From Sarcophilus harrisii (Eukaryota; Chordata; Mammalia; Dasyuromorphia; Dasyuridae): a stretch of DNA of 64,000 bases. The notes beneath the pieces were generated by a model. The model was given only the letters and a program-made list of their open reading frames with translations, had not been told where the DNA came from and did not search any database. The stretch is taken from the NCBI RefSeq assembly GCF_902635505.1, contig NC_045426.1, positions 543,896,818 through 543,960,817 on the forward strand. Reading direction: 5' to 3'. The translations under genes and the position numbers were made by a program. This document shows positions 23,870 through 38,800 of this stretch, piece after piece (positions within the stretch are counted from its first letter, which is position 1; each line of letters starts with the position of its first letter).

Positions 23870-26800
23870 GAAAGGGGGGAAGAGTGTTCTGAGGACAGCT
23901 AGTACAAATGCCTACTTGGACTTGGTATATAGAATGTGGTCTTTAAGAGTTACTGTATCACAAAGTAGAGAGAAAAGATTCTGGATGGAGAGATTAAGAA
24001 GATGTTAAAAAAAAAAAAAAAAAAAAAGATTTGAAAAGTTAAGAGGAGGCCAGATTGATTATAAAGGCTCTTAGTGACAAACTACCCATTTCTGATGAAT
24101 TATATGGATACATGTAATTTGGCCGAAATGAACATTAGATTATGCTTGCTAAAGATTATGAAGTCTTAAAAAAAACTGAAGACCTTACAGGAATGGCTAT
24201 TGTTGTCTTCAGAGCTGTTAATTGAAGGCAGTGGATTTGGAAATAAAAAGCATGCTTTGGAAATGAACAGTCAATTTGTTTAGAAGATGTTATTTTTACA
24301 TAACCGTCATCTTCTACTCCTTTCAAGAGTGTCTTGCAAATCAAATTATAAGGCATTTAAGTTGAAAAAGAAAAAAGCAGTGTATCTACCAAGCTAAATA
24401 ACGAAGTGGCTACAATGTAGAAAGATTAGTTGATACACCTCAAGGGTTGTCTAATAAAGGAGCCATCAGTTAATATCTCTGTCTTCAAATTTCATTGGAA
24501 ATATACAAAGTGTGGCTAACTAGCAAGATAAACTAGAGATCTTAAAGCCAAGGAGGCAAATTTGAACTCATGTATATAATTGAACCTAAATGGGATGAAA
24601 AATAATTAGAAAAATACTTCTGGAAGAGTAAACAGAATAAAGTAAAAAGATAGGATAGTATCTGAGAAAATCCAGGAGCCAAAGAGAGGTGAAGAATATT
24701 TGGGTGAAGATCACAGGAAACAAACAAAAATACTACTATCGTCTGGGCATCCTCGATTTGGAGAGGAAAGAAAGTAGATGAACAGGAAACATCACAGTGC
24801 TGGCACAGTGGCAGTAGAACGTAAGCTCTTGAGGATAAAGACTGTCTTGTCAGGGAGTGGGATGTTTACTAGTTTCTTGTCGATTAGTGTATATAGTAGT
24901 GATGTGGGACTGGAAATTTAATGACAGTTTCTTCATAAGATGAGGGAATCACCTTATGAAAAGTAATTTTTTAGAAGAATTGTTTTTATTTTAAATTTAA
25001 ACGCCAAATAAAATCGACATTTCTATTTATATAGTACAACAGAAAAAAGGTCTGTTGTACAGGAAATCGAATCTGTATATACAACTTGCTTTTTTTTTTT
25101 TTTTTTTTCAAATTAAATCTGTAATTTTCAAAGTAATTTAAATCTTAATTAAATCTAATTTTTACCAAGAGAGAAGTATTGGGTTCTAATTATCATTAAC
25201 AGAGCAAAATGAAGCCCAGATGAAAGTTCATGAAGAAAACAGTAACAGAATGGAATTTATGGCATTTTTCATATATAGAGAAAGGTGTTTTACTGATTCT
25301 TATTGGCTATACTATTCTTATTGTTTTCCCACCTTTTTTACCAAGCAGTGCTCAGGAAGTCAGAGACATATCTAAATCTTAGCTTTCTTAAAATGACTTT
25401 TTGTAGATTTCTGGGTTCAGATTCTTCAGATTGGATATCTTATCTATGGGTTCATTTTCAATCAAGAGGCCAAGTGTAGGAGGTCAAATTAAGATACTAA
25501 CATACCAGATTAAATTTATTAGACATAAATATAACAGATTAAATTTATTAAACTGGCAAATCAGGTAGATAAAGGGAATGCTGTAGACCTACTTTTAAGA
25601 ATTTCATAGAGTATCTCTCTGTACCTGACCTTTCTTTCTTAAAAAACAAATACATTTTTATTCTTCATAACAAACTCTACCTGGAAGGTAGAGTGCTCAT
25701 AATAGGTCATAATAACACCTGCCACTCAGTGTAATCAAAGTATTTGATTAATTCACAAATGCTATTTTTATAAAAATATATGGAGATGAGCCAGACAATA
25801 GTAGAAAGTTAGATGAATTCAGAACTAGTTGATAATGATAGTGCCTATCTCTCAGGGTGGTTGTGAGGAATAAGTGAAGTAGTATTTTGTAAAGTGCTTT
25901 GTAAACCTTAAAGAGCTACATAAATGCTACTTATTAAGTATTCTTGTGTTTTGTTAAAAGAATTAGATTCTAAAAATAAGGCAGCAGTCCTTCTGTATTC
26001 TGCTCTGATCATACTACATCTGGAAATTTTTGATTAATCCTGGGTACTTTTATTTTAGAAGGGAAAAACCTAAAATGTAGGTCATTCCAGTGATAATGAC
26101 GTTTAAGTTTATGGAATATGAAAATTGCAGTGGTTTAAGCTTCAAGAACAGGAATCTGTGGAAGAACTTCCTAGTTGTCAATATTTTGATGGCTGTTATG
26201 TGGAGGAAGGATTAGACTTGGTTTTATTTGACTCTAGAAGGCAGAATTAGCAGTGGGTGGTTTTGCAAAGGGTCAGATTTAGGTCTGAAGTAAGGAAAAA
26301 CTTGGCTAACAATTAGTTAACCCAAAAAGTAAAAAGTATAACAAGCTGAGTTGAGGAGTAGCAGTAGGTTTTTTATTAAATGTCACCAAGCAAAGGCTGG
26401 ATCACCACTTGTAAGGTCTGTTGTAGAAGGGGTTCTTTTTCAGTTATGATTTTGACTAGATTGCCACTGAGGGCCTTTCCAGTTCTAAAATTCTGTGATT
26501 ATATGATACAGTTTTATATAAGTACATTGTGAGTTACAACAGAGACCTAGCAGCCTCTGTCTCTGATCAGAGAATACTCTTTAATTTGCCAATTTGATCT
26601 CAGTGCATTTTCCTCTCCCAGGAATTTCCTTTAAATTTACTTTAATTTTTATCTCCTTCCTCTCCCAGGAAAATGGGGGTAGTACTCTTTTTCTTCCACA
26701 AGATGATCCCTTCCATAGTACTTCTTGGTCCTTTCTTATGTGGTTGTAGTCTGTCTTGTTATATGCCAAATCTTTTCACTGAAAATAAACCACTGTGAGG

Positions 26801-29800
26801 AACTGAACTATATAATAGTTTCTGAACTATACAAATATACAAAGCACTGGAATATGGAAAAAGACACAAATGCCCTGATTATTATCTCTTGTGAGAATTG
26901 AACTAATTTAAAGTTGCCACAGTTGGGAGATCAAAGCTTTTCAGAAGTCATCCTAGCTAAAGGCTCTTGAACTCCTTAATCAGACCTAGAGAGCCTGTAG
27001 GGTCACACTAGTTTGGGATACAAATTCATATGTTAAATACCAAAAGGGAAAAGTTACAAATATTAGTACCTTTATGAAACAGTGTAAATGGTGGAAGCAA
27101 ACAAATTTGCAAGCTTGCTAGACAGTCCAAATAAGCAACATCAACTCCATATTCATGAATGAAACTTACTGAGATTAACAGCAAAAGTCTAGGCATAAAA
27201 AAAATGAGCTTATTATTTGGTTCTAGAATGCTGTAAGAAAAATAAAACAACACAAACCAACAACTTTGAGTTTCAAATTCTTTCTCTCCCTTTCTGTTCC
27301 TCCCCCACCCATTGAAAAGGTAAGCAATATGGTAGCAATAATATATGTGAAATCAGGAAAATATATTTCCAGATTAGCTGTGTTGGAAAGGGGGATGGGA
27401 ACAAAGAAAGCAAAACATTGATTCAATTTGCACTTGGGGTTTGGAAGTTCTTCGGAGCTAGTTAACAATTTTCATAATAGCTCCAGAGGACCATTTATAC
27501 TCTAAAATCTTGGTGCCTCCTATTCAAATCACACTTACACACAGACAAAAAAGTAGAAATGGAACTTCAGAAGATGCCAATACGAATAATAGTGCTTTAA
27601 GATTTGGAAATTGTTTTACAAATATTATCTTATTTTACCTTAATAGCAAACCTGAGAAATAGGATGATTCAGAGATGGTGTCTAGACTAGGCAAAGTATA
27701 TTCTGAAGTACTGTAATTTCTTAAAAGCAAATGATAGTGTTATATGATTTCTGATAGGTATGGGAAAAATGGGGGGGGGGCATAGCAATATTACTAACCA
27801 AAAAAGATTATTGAAAGGACAATACTATTGATTCAGCCTATTTTCTCAAAATTTGGGGGAGGAGGGTGATGCATATTTTAATGGTGTCCTTGATTAAAAA
27901 TGAGCAAGCAATATTTTCTAGTTCTTCATTTTTCCAACTCTTTGTGTCCTCATTTGAGGTTTTTTTGGGCAAAGATACTGAAATGATTTGTCATTTCCTT
28001 CTCCAGATCATTTTACAGATGAGGAATTGGTAACAGGGTTAAGTGACTTGCCCACAGCTAGGCAGTGTTGAGATCATATTTGAACTCAAGAGAATGAATC
28101 TTCCTAACGTTAGGCTGAGAATTCTGTCTACTGTGCGCCCACCTAGTTGCCCAACAAATTTTCTTGTACAGGTATTTGTAAAGTACCCAAATTCTTATCA
28201 TAAAGATAAGATAAGCTTATCTTATACTGAATATCATGCTTCAGTGCATTATAGCTGGACTCAAAAGTGTCATAACTCATTTGGGCCTTTTGGAGATGAG
28301 CCTTTTTAGTTTTTATTTTTGCTTGGTGAAGATTTAAGGCTTGTATTGATTTGGTTACAAAATAAGGTTAATTATTTGTCAATACTGTAAGAGAAATTTG
28401 GGGCAGGAGAAAGTTTTATCTTTTATCAGGATGTAATTATGTTTTTCAGCATTGTATAATTTCTATTTTTTCAACCTGCTTATGTAGTATTGGAATTAAT
28501 TCTTTAAATGTTTGATAGAATTACCTTAAATGCATATATATAGCTCTGGTTTGTTTTACCTAAGCCTCACTCTTTTTTTAAAATTTTTTTTTTTTTTTTT
28601 TTATTTAATAGCCTTTTATTTACAGGTTATATGTATGGGTAACTTTACAGCATTAACAATTGCCAAACCTCTTGTTCCAAATTTTCACCTCTTCCCCCCA
28701 CTCCCTCCCTCAGATGGCAGGATGACCAGTAGATGTTAAATATATTAAAATATAAATTAGATACACAATAAGTATACATGACCAAAACGTTATTTTGCTG
28801 TACAAAAAGAATCAGACTCTGAAATATTGTACAATTAGCTTGTGAAGGAAATCAAAAATGCAGGTGGGCATAAATATAGGGATTGGGAATTCATTGTAAT
28901 GGTTTTTAGTCATCACCCAGAGTTCTTTCTCTGGGCGTAGCTGGTTCAGTTCATTACTGCTCCATTGGAAATGATTTGGTTGATCTCATTGCTGAGGATG
29001 GCCAGGTCCATCAGAACTGGTCATCATATAGTATTGTTGTTGAAGTACATAATGATCTCCTGGCCCTGCTCATTTCACTCAGCCATCAGTTCGTGTAAGT
29101 CTCTCCAGGCCTTTCTGAAATCATCCTGTTGGTCATTTCTTACAGAACAATAATATTCCATAATATTCATATACCACAATTTATTCAGCCATTCTCCAAC
29201 TGATGGGCATCCACTCAGTTTCCAGTTTCTAGCCACTACAAAGAGGGCTGCCACAAACATTTGTGCACATTCGTGCACATACAGGTCCCTTTCCCTTCTT
29301 TATGATCTTTTTGGGATATAAGCCCAATAGTAACACTGCTGGATCAAAGGGTATGCACAGTTTGATAACTTTTTGAGCATAGTTCCAAACTACTCTCCAG
29401 AATGGTTGGATTTGTTCACAACTCCACCAACAATGCATCAATGTCCTAGTTTTCCTGCATCCCCTCCAACAATCATCATTATTTTTACCTATCATCTTTA
29501 AGCCTCACTCTTAAAAGAGCATTTCCTTATATGTAGTTAAAAAAATTATGAAATTCAATCTCCCACTGAATATAACAAAATTCATTTTTTATACCATTTT
29601 TACCACCCCTTTAATGTGTTGGCCCCTTTTTTTGCCATGAAGTTTGTGAGATAGAAGTATTCTTTTTTCTTCAGAATTATTTTTTTTTCAAAAGCTAATA
29701 TGACCAACCTACAACAAATAATTTCTTAATTTTGAGTGTTGTTTAGTCATTTTTAATTAGAAGCTCTTATGGGGATAGGAAGAAAATGTTCTTGGTTTTC

Positions 29801-32800
29801 CTGTATGTGTACTATATGTGAGGGAGTTTGACTTCATAACAGAACATATTTTATCTCTATCATAGTTCTCTTAAAAGGTAACTGTAGTGCTTATGAAAGA
29901 ACACCAAATTTGGAGTTGGAAGACTTGAATCCTTGCTCTGCCACTTACTAGCTATGTGATTTGTGCAGTCTTTGAGACTCAGCTGCATATAGACAGCTCC
30001 TAAATAGAATTATCAATCCAAGGTCTCTATTTCAACAAGTTCAGAGCGGAAATAATTATTTTCTTCTAAAAATGACATAAAAAACTATTGTTTTGAGAAT
30101 CTGAACTTTGCTTAATGCCTAACAGTTTTTGTTACACGGTAGGAATTTAGTACATTTTTATTGATGACTATTATTGTTTATAAAAACATAGCTAAGATGT
30201 GGAAATTATTGATTTTATGTGACAGTATGAGTTTATTTTAAAATACTTTTAAAAGCTGAGCTCTTTTAAATAGGACTAACAAAGTACTCTGTAGTGATCA
30301 TATTAAGGTATCTAATTATTCCTCAGTCACTTTCTTATATATCTGTTTTTAAGATCTATTTGATGATGCTATTTTTAAAAAAAATTAAGTTGAAATATAT
30401 CTAATAGTTGTTGACATCATTAAACAGCATGAGTTTTTGTTTGTTTGTTTTTGTTTTTACTTCCAACAGGGCATCCTTAGTAGAGTTACAGAATCTGTTA
30501 AGAACATCGTCCCAGCATGGCTACAGAAGTATTTCAACAAAAACGAAACTGCCTATGTACATTCAGATGACAACAGGGAATCAAGACATTGGCAAGAGAA
30601 TACACAAAATGATCATCTTTTATATACAGATGAGGAAAACCCAATTATTAATGATGGGAGAATCACTCCAGATCCAGCGATCAGTAATACAGAAGGTAAT
30701 TGGAAGGATTAGCAGCAATGTTATAATTCTACTTGTTTTGATTTTTTAAAAATTAAAAATAAACTTTATTGAACGTAATCATTGTTAAAATCTAACCAAA
30801 TAATTGAATGAAAAAATGAGTTACAAATAATATATTCTGGTAATGTGACTTCATAGTTCTTTTTTATTTGGGTTGTTTCATGGAAATTTTCATTTTTCTT
30901 TCTTGGGGGAAATGGTATTTACTTGTCATCTTTTGATTCTTCTCTTGATTATTTATGGTCACAATTAGGTCACTAATATAAAGTACATGTTTTTGGAAGT
31001 TTGACAGCTATAATTATATAAAAGTAGTCAGCTGGCTATAATAATTAACATTGTTATCTGTTCATTTAGGCTATTCAGTAGTTTGGATTCCTGTATAAAT
31101 TTGAAAGAGGCCAGAGTGAATAGAAGTAATTAACTTATAAGAGAAGAAATGCTAAGTTGTTAATCTTTTCTTACATAATATTAATTTACAATTTTTTGAG
31201 TGTACTTTTATCCTTACTGGAAATAGAATAAATTTTATGTACCATACTTGGCTTAAAGTAAAGGTGTTTTTGTGCCATGAATGAAAACCTGCTAAAACAG
31301 AACAATTACTTGCCATCCCAAAATATAGAAGGTAAAAGTTTGCAGTATAACTTTGTGTACCTGAGCTTAACTAGAAAGCAACTGTAATGATGAGGAAGAT
31401 CACATACCATAAATTATTATCTCTAGTCAGATAAATCCTAGATTTATGCAGCCCATTAATTGTCTTTCCTGAGTTGCTTTTTGGACATCTCCTTCTTGAA
31501 TAGCCATTGACATCTCAAACCCACCATGTCTAAAACAGAGCTTTTTATTTTTCTCCTCAAATTCATCCTTCTCAAACTTTTCTTGTTTCTATTGAGGATA
31601 TCAATTCTTCTAGTGACCTCTTCTAGACCTTGGAATTATCCTTGTCTCACTGTCACTTTCCTTGGATAGTTGCCGCGTCACTTTTAATTTCAGTCTCTCT
31701 CACATATACCCTCTTTTAACTCACTGCCACCATCCTAGTTGACTATCTTTTCCCTTCACTATTATTTGATGCTCCTGCCTCTAGTGTCTCTTCCTTGCCA
31801 ACCTAATCTTCACACATTTGTTTAAAATGATCATTTCTAAAGCATGAGTATGATCATTTTCTGGCTCATCTAGCTCCACTGATTCCCTCTTTACTTTCAA
31901 AATCTATATCCGGTGCTATTTAATTATTAGGTCATTCTAGTCAGATAGTGGAAATAGAAAGGAATGGTCAAATTGAAGACTGTTGTAGAGGTGTAATCTT
32001 TAACATTTGGGAAATGACTGTAAGTGGGCTAAGAGAAGGAAGAGTCAAAGATAACTGAGGTTTCTGTGAGAATGATGGTGCTATCAATAAAATTAAAGAA
32101 ATTAGAGATGAGGCTTTACAAATTCAGTTTTATGTGTGTTATTCCTTTTGTTCTAGGAGGGTATTTTAGGTAGGGATAATCTAGAACCTGGAAATATGGG
32201 GTGGAAGCTCTGAGGTGTAAAATTTTGAACATTTATATTTTAGCCAAACTGATGGTGTTTCTTCTTTATCCTTTTCTACCCCTCTGCATTTGTTTGAGGT
32301 CCCTTGCTTATAATATTTTCTCTCTGTATTTTAACTTCTTTCAGGGTTCAGCTAAGGTACCTGTACTTCTATGTAGCTGTCCCTGATTCTTCTCAGTTGA
32401 AAGTGAGCTCTTACTTAACTTAGCATGTTGCCTGGATTCCTCCTTTGCCCTTTTTCATCTTTCCTTGTTTTATACTTGTATACCTGGCAATATTGACAGG
32501 TGGTGGCAAGAATATTAAATCTAAATCTAGGACCTTGGATTTAAGTCCTGCTCCTTACTAATTCTTATTGTGGACAAGTAACTTAATCCTTTAAAGCTTC
32601 AGTTTTCTTCATCTGTAAAATTGGACTGATGATAAATACTTTTCACAGGATTGTAAACAATGTTTTTTTCAAACTGTAAAGTGTTATATAAATGTGACTT
32701 AGGTTGTATTTCCCCTCTTTAAAATTGCTTGTTGAAGCAAATATTGTAATCATTTTAGCATACATTTGGTACATTTTGAATTGGAAAATATTTGAGGTCC

Positions 32801-35800
32801 CTTCTAGCCCTGAAATTCTGTGAATCTTTGTCATATACAGCTCTGGTAGTTCATTTCCTTGTCTCCTATCCTTTATTAGATCCCCAGTACCAAAGAAAAA
32901 TAGCTTACCAAACAAACTCATTCAAAATCGTCTTGTAATCTCTAACCTCTTAACCTATTTTTCTAACCTTATTTCATGCCACTTTCCCATATATGCTATT
33001 CTCTGTGCTCCAGTCAAATTAAGCTATTTGCTGACTCCCAGATGTCATATTTTGTTTCTGTGTCTTTGCTTTCTAGTTATATGTACCTATAATATCATTT
33101 TGCTTAATCTTCCAACATATTTAATACAGTGTCATTTTTATTATAACCCTCAAGTATATCTTTTCTCCTCTATTGTTATAAATTGTTCAGAGCAAGGGAC
33201 TTTGTCTACTTTTTTTTTCCCTTTACCACCAATCACAGGCCTTTGTACCTCTTCTCCCAAATTGTTCATACTATCCTTTCTTCTCTTTGAAGTTATTGTT
33301 CTATATATCTTCTCCCCATCACAGCCAAATAATTAGAAAATGCCCTCTAAACTTGTTGCATCCAGTTTCTCACCTCCATTTCAGTTCTAAATACTTTGCA
33401 ATCTGGCATCCTCCATTGTACACACTTTCTTAATTGCTAAATCAGTTGACTTTTTTCTATGCTTCATTTTTCTTGACCTTTTCTAGCATTTATGCCTAAC
33501 ATTTTACATTGTTGATTACATGCTTTTCTCCTATATGTTGTCATTCCTGATTTTCTGTGACATAACTATTCTTCTAGTTCTTATCCTACCTTGTCTGACT
33601 TCTTTTCTAGTCTCCTTTAGGAGAATTCATGGGTTGAATTGGATGTTTCCCAGGACTCTGTTTCTGGCCTCTTTAGTTCCTATCCAGTTATTTCTTAAGT
33701 GGATGGTTCTCAGATAACTATATACATATTCACAGAACTGGACCTTGAGAGACAAATGAGAGAGACATTCACAAGAGTCTCAAAACATTTTTCTTCAGTT
33801 TAAATTACTACCAGTTTCTTGCTGGTTTTATAATCACTCTAAGGGATAAAAAATTAATTCAAAAGGGACAGGTAGGTAGATACCTTGATTTAGGGAGGCA
33901 GTTTAGTATGGGGAATATTATAGTGGATTTGGAACTTTGAAAACCTGAATTAAAATTTTGACTGACTCTTTAATTGTATGAATACAGGCAAGTCACTTAA
34001 TCCCTTCTACTGTTAGTGATCCCATATGTAAAATGAGAGGGTTAGCTTACTTTAGCTTACTTTCAGCCCTGTAGTGTGTATGCGCAAGCACACACACACT
34101 CTCAGGTTATCATATAAATATCTTGAGCTCAGTATGTTCTACTAAAACCAAGTTAATCTTCCTGAAATTCACCTTTGTCCCTAATTACCAATTTCTGTTG
34201 AAGCACCTCTATCCTTCAGGTCATTCAGGTGGTTAATTTTAGTGTTTTCCTCAGTTCTTCCTTCTTTCATATCCAATCATTTTCACTTGTTATTTCTTTA
34301 CCAGCATATTGCCCTCTATCCCTATCTGTCTGCTCATTTCGCCACCACTCTAGGATAATCCTTTACCACCTCTTACTTAAACTATTATAGTCTCGGTCTC
34401 TAGTCTTTCTACTCTTCATCCTTCACACATCTGTTAAAATGATATTTCTAATGTACAAGTCTGACTATTTCTCTATTCATTAAGCTTTAATCTCTTTCTC
34501 TTTCTTTTAAAATCAAATACAGACCTGTTTGGCATTTAAATCCCCTTATAGTCTGGCTCCAATCCATCTTCTCAGATTTTTTTTTTAAATAATTTTTTTC
34601 ATACATTCTTTATATTAACTAATTTACTTGTCTAACCAACTCCTTTCCCTTTGCTTTGGCACAGGCTGTCCCTCATTCTAGGAATGCTTTTTTTTTTTTA
34701 AACCTTGAAGGCCTTTCTGTTCTTATCTATACCGAAAGATCTATATTTAATCATTAGTGTCCTTTATTTATTATATGCAATTACCTGTTATGTCATTGTG
34801 TTCTATGTCCTGTCTCTTCACCCCACCTAATAAAATTCAATTTTCTTGAAGGCTGGTACCATTTCATTAATTTCATTTTTGTCTTTGTATTCTTAAAGCC
34901 TAACACAGCATAGTGCCTAGTATCCAATAGGGACTACACAAATACATCTTGAATTGGATTATAAGTACCTAGTATTGATTGAAATATTTTAAAAACACCT
35001 TATTCATAGTTCATTGGAACCTCCAACTGATAAGGCAGAGTTGAAATTTGATTTATTTTAAGTGTTTATAAATTAATCTTGTAAGTATATCTGATAATAA
35101 GTACTTTAAAGTATTTTGATGTGATAGTGTTACATTTTTATTATTTTGCATATTCATTATATTGATGGTTTTCCTTTAAGAACCTTCAACAAGTAGATCT
35201 GCTTTAAATTATCCGGATGTTTTAACAAGGCCTTCTCTTCATCGGAGCCACTTAAATTTCTCCATGTTGGAATCCCCAACATTACACTGTCAGCCATCCA
35301 CATCCTCAGCATTCCCAATTGGCAGTTCTGGGTTCTCATTTGTAAAAGAAATCAAAGATTCTACCTCTCAGCATGATGATGATAACATCTCAACTACCAG
35401 TGGTTTTTCTTCCAGAGCTTCTGATAAAGGTAAACTTTAGTTGTTATAAGTATTATAGTAGATTTCTTACAAATCAAAGATTTAGACTGGAAGAGACCTT
35501 AGATTATCTAAACCCTCTCATTTTGTAGATTAGGAAACAGAGGTCCAGAGAACATTAGGTAATTTGCTGAAGTCCATCTAAGTAATATCCTCCTGACTTC
35601 AGAGCTGATGCCCTATCCAAATGTGCCATTTAGCGGCCCTTACTACAAGTCAGATCAAAGATAGAATTACAACCTAGCTTCTCTCGAGTTTAGAATCAGT
35701 GCTTTTTCCTGTTGTACCCTCTTGCTTCCCATTTAAATGATATAGTCTAATAACTTTTTGAACTGAGCTTTCTCCTTAAATAGAGGTTTAGAGTTCATGG

Positions 35801-38800
35801 TTCTACCCTCCAATCAGAGAAGCATAAATAAGGTGAAAAGAACCAAAGCTCATGAGATCTTGGAGGATAATGAGGGTCATCCCAGTAATGAATTTCCTGG
35901 GCCATGGGTAGAAAAAAGTCCTGAAAGAGGTGAGAAAAGAGGTTAGATGCATAAGTATATATTTTGTACTTTTCAGATATAGCTGTTTCAAAGAACACTT
36001 CAGGGCCACCGCTATGGTCCCCCGAAGCTGAACGTACTCATTCGCTCTCACAGCATACTGCCACCAGCTCAAAGAAACCAGCATTCAACTTGTCTGCCTT
36101 TGGAACACTTTCCCCTGTGAGTCCCAAGTAATATGTATTTAATCACATTAGTTTTGTGACTCTTGCTTATGGTCTGTCATTATTTTTCACTGCAGTCACT
36201 TGGGAATTCTTCAATACTTAAAACAAGCCAGCTCGGAGATTCTCCTTTTTACCCTGGTAAAACAACTTATGGTGGTGCTGCAGCAGCTGTTAGACAGTCT
36301 AAAATACGAAGTACACCTTATCAGGTAAAAAAGAATGGCTTGTGATTTAGGGTGGGAAGGGGGTAGGTTTTGTGATAATTTATTCTCATAAAATCATAAA
36401 GGATTTGTCAGAAATGATTATTTTTCTTGAATGTTTTATCTGCTTTATGAAAGACTTTAATTTGAAAGATACCAGGTTTTACATGATATTTTTGTTGATA
36501 TTCTTTGGAAAGTATTAACCAATATAACAAGATAACTCATTGATTGTGTTTGAACCACTTCTCCTATTGTTATTTTTGAAAATAGTTTGATTGGGGACAG
36601 CTAGGTGGTACAGTGGATAGAGCACCAGCCCAGAAATCAGGAGGACCTGAGTTCAAATGTGATCTCAGACACTTCTCTTCCTAGTTGTGTGACCCTGGAC
36701 AAGTCACTTAACCCTAATTGCTTCAGCAAAAAAAAAAAAAATAGTTTGATTAAAGTAATTAAATTATATACATTATATACATTATTATTTTGATATTACC
36801 TTTTCATAATTCTTTGAGTTAGAAAATTTATTTTCTATGCAGTGTTGTCTATTATAGATGATCATTATCATTATTTTTGAATAAGAATCATTCATGGATA
36901 ATGATAGGAAGATTTCATAATTCCTGCAAAAAGAATATTTGCTAATTTCCTCTTTAATGTTTTTAATAGAAGTTAATTACTGCCTCTCTAATTAGATCTA
37001 GTTCCTAATTCTTTATCATGATTATAGGATTGCAAGGTGTTAAGTGATCACCAGATCCTGGTCCTTTCTTCCTGATTTCAGGGCTGGTGCTCTATCCACT
37101 GCACCACCTAGCTGCCCCTATTCCCCCACCCTTTTTTATAAACATCACATAGATGAAGTCTATAGACTGTGGTTATCTACTGAGTTTTACCAAGTTCATA
37201 CACTTAGTAAATTTTATTTTTGTATACTTTTGCATTTTAAGAAGTTAACAGGTGTTAACTGAAATATACACATGTTTAGGACCATGAATGTTATGAGTTA
37301 ATCTTGTTGGTTTAGTGAATAGTATTGTAAGGACAAAAAAAGTTTGTCTTTTTATTTTTGTTTTAAATTTATCATCCTTAACCATTTATCAATGATTATA
37401 AAATCAGCTAGAAATAAATTCACAATAATTGAAGAAACTACTTTTGAGATTGTAGATATATTTTCACATTGGCAAAGCAGCAATACCCACAAATAAGCTA
37501 ATGAATAAGTGATGAACTTAGAAAAAATTCTTTTAAAAAGTAATTATGACTATTAAAAATATTTTTTCTATGAACTGTTTGTAAATTATTTGAGAATGGG
37601 CTATATTTAGATTGTATTCTGTCAGTTGCACCTGTTTTATATTACTCATTACTGAATAGAGAAGGGCAACTAAGCTGTGTTTTTTTGGTGGCAATATAAT
37701 TATTGGAATGTTGTAATCCACACTTGTTCGGAAATGATCATGAGAATTTATAAACCTAATGAGATTTCTTGTAGTCTATTGTTTAAATTTTTTTTGTTGT
37801 TGTTTCATTTCTTTTAATGTTTATTTTCTGAGCCATAATATTAACAAGAAGCCTTTATATAAAGAAAATATACATAAAAAATTAACCTCAATATTCCAGT
37901 GGTCTTGGGTTTCATTGTGACTCTTTCTAGTAACGCAGATTGCAAACCCTCTGTATTTTAGCTACATAGTTCTTTGAAAGTTTCTCAAAGTAAACTATTA
38001 ATGAGAAGCCCCTCTGAATTTAATTTGTCCTAGCCCAGCCCATTAATAGGCCATTTGTGAAGTCATTTCACCTTCATTGAATTTTCTAGAGCTTGTAATT
38101 TGTATACTTTATAAGAAACTATCATTACTTCCACTTTAGTTGAATGTCAATATTTTGTTATTTATTATTTAATTATTATAATTGTAAGGAATTTGATATT
38201 TAATTTTTTAATTTTATTTATTAATATTTTAATTGTTTATTGTATTTCATGTGATAACTTTCAAAGCTCTGTCAGGTTCTGTTAGGTCTTAAGATTTCTT
38301 TATTTGTATTGGAATTTCATCATAATAAGAAAATTATGTAATATATCTGGCCCAGAGCTTCATATTTGGTATAACAATAATTTTCTTTAAATTGTTGCTA
38401 CATAGGATTAATTTATTTTATTTTATTTTTGCTGAGGCAATTGGGGTTAAGTGACTTGCCCAGGGTCACACAGCTAGGAAGTGTTAGAGTCTGAAGCCAG
38501 ATTTGAACTCAGCTTCTCCTGACTTCAGGGCTGGTGCTCTCTCTATTCACTGTGCCCCCTAGCTGCCCCACATTTGGATTAAATTTTAGAAAAAGCAAAT
38601 TATAGCACAAGATATACACATACGTGTGTGTGTGTGTGTGTATGTGTGTTATATATATAACATACACACACATACACATTTGCAGGGGAGGTGTATGTGC
38701 GCACTAAAAAAGTTACCATCTAACTCCAGGGAATGTCAGGAAATGTTAAGATCTAGGTTATTCTGATTAGTGCACAGTGCTTAGTATTCTAGATTTGCAG

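Noticed and set aside
30408-30749. 113-codon open frame overlapping exon 2 in another frame
   Set aside because: The NUP153 frame through 30470-30695 matches human and joins exons 1 and 3 in phase. This frame is a shadow.
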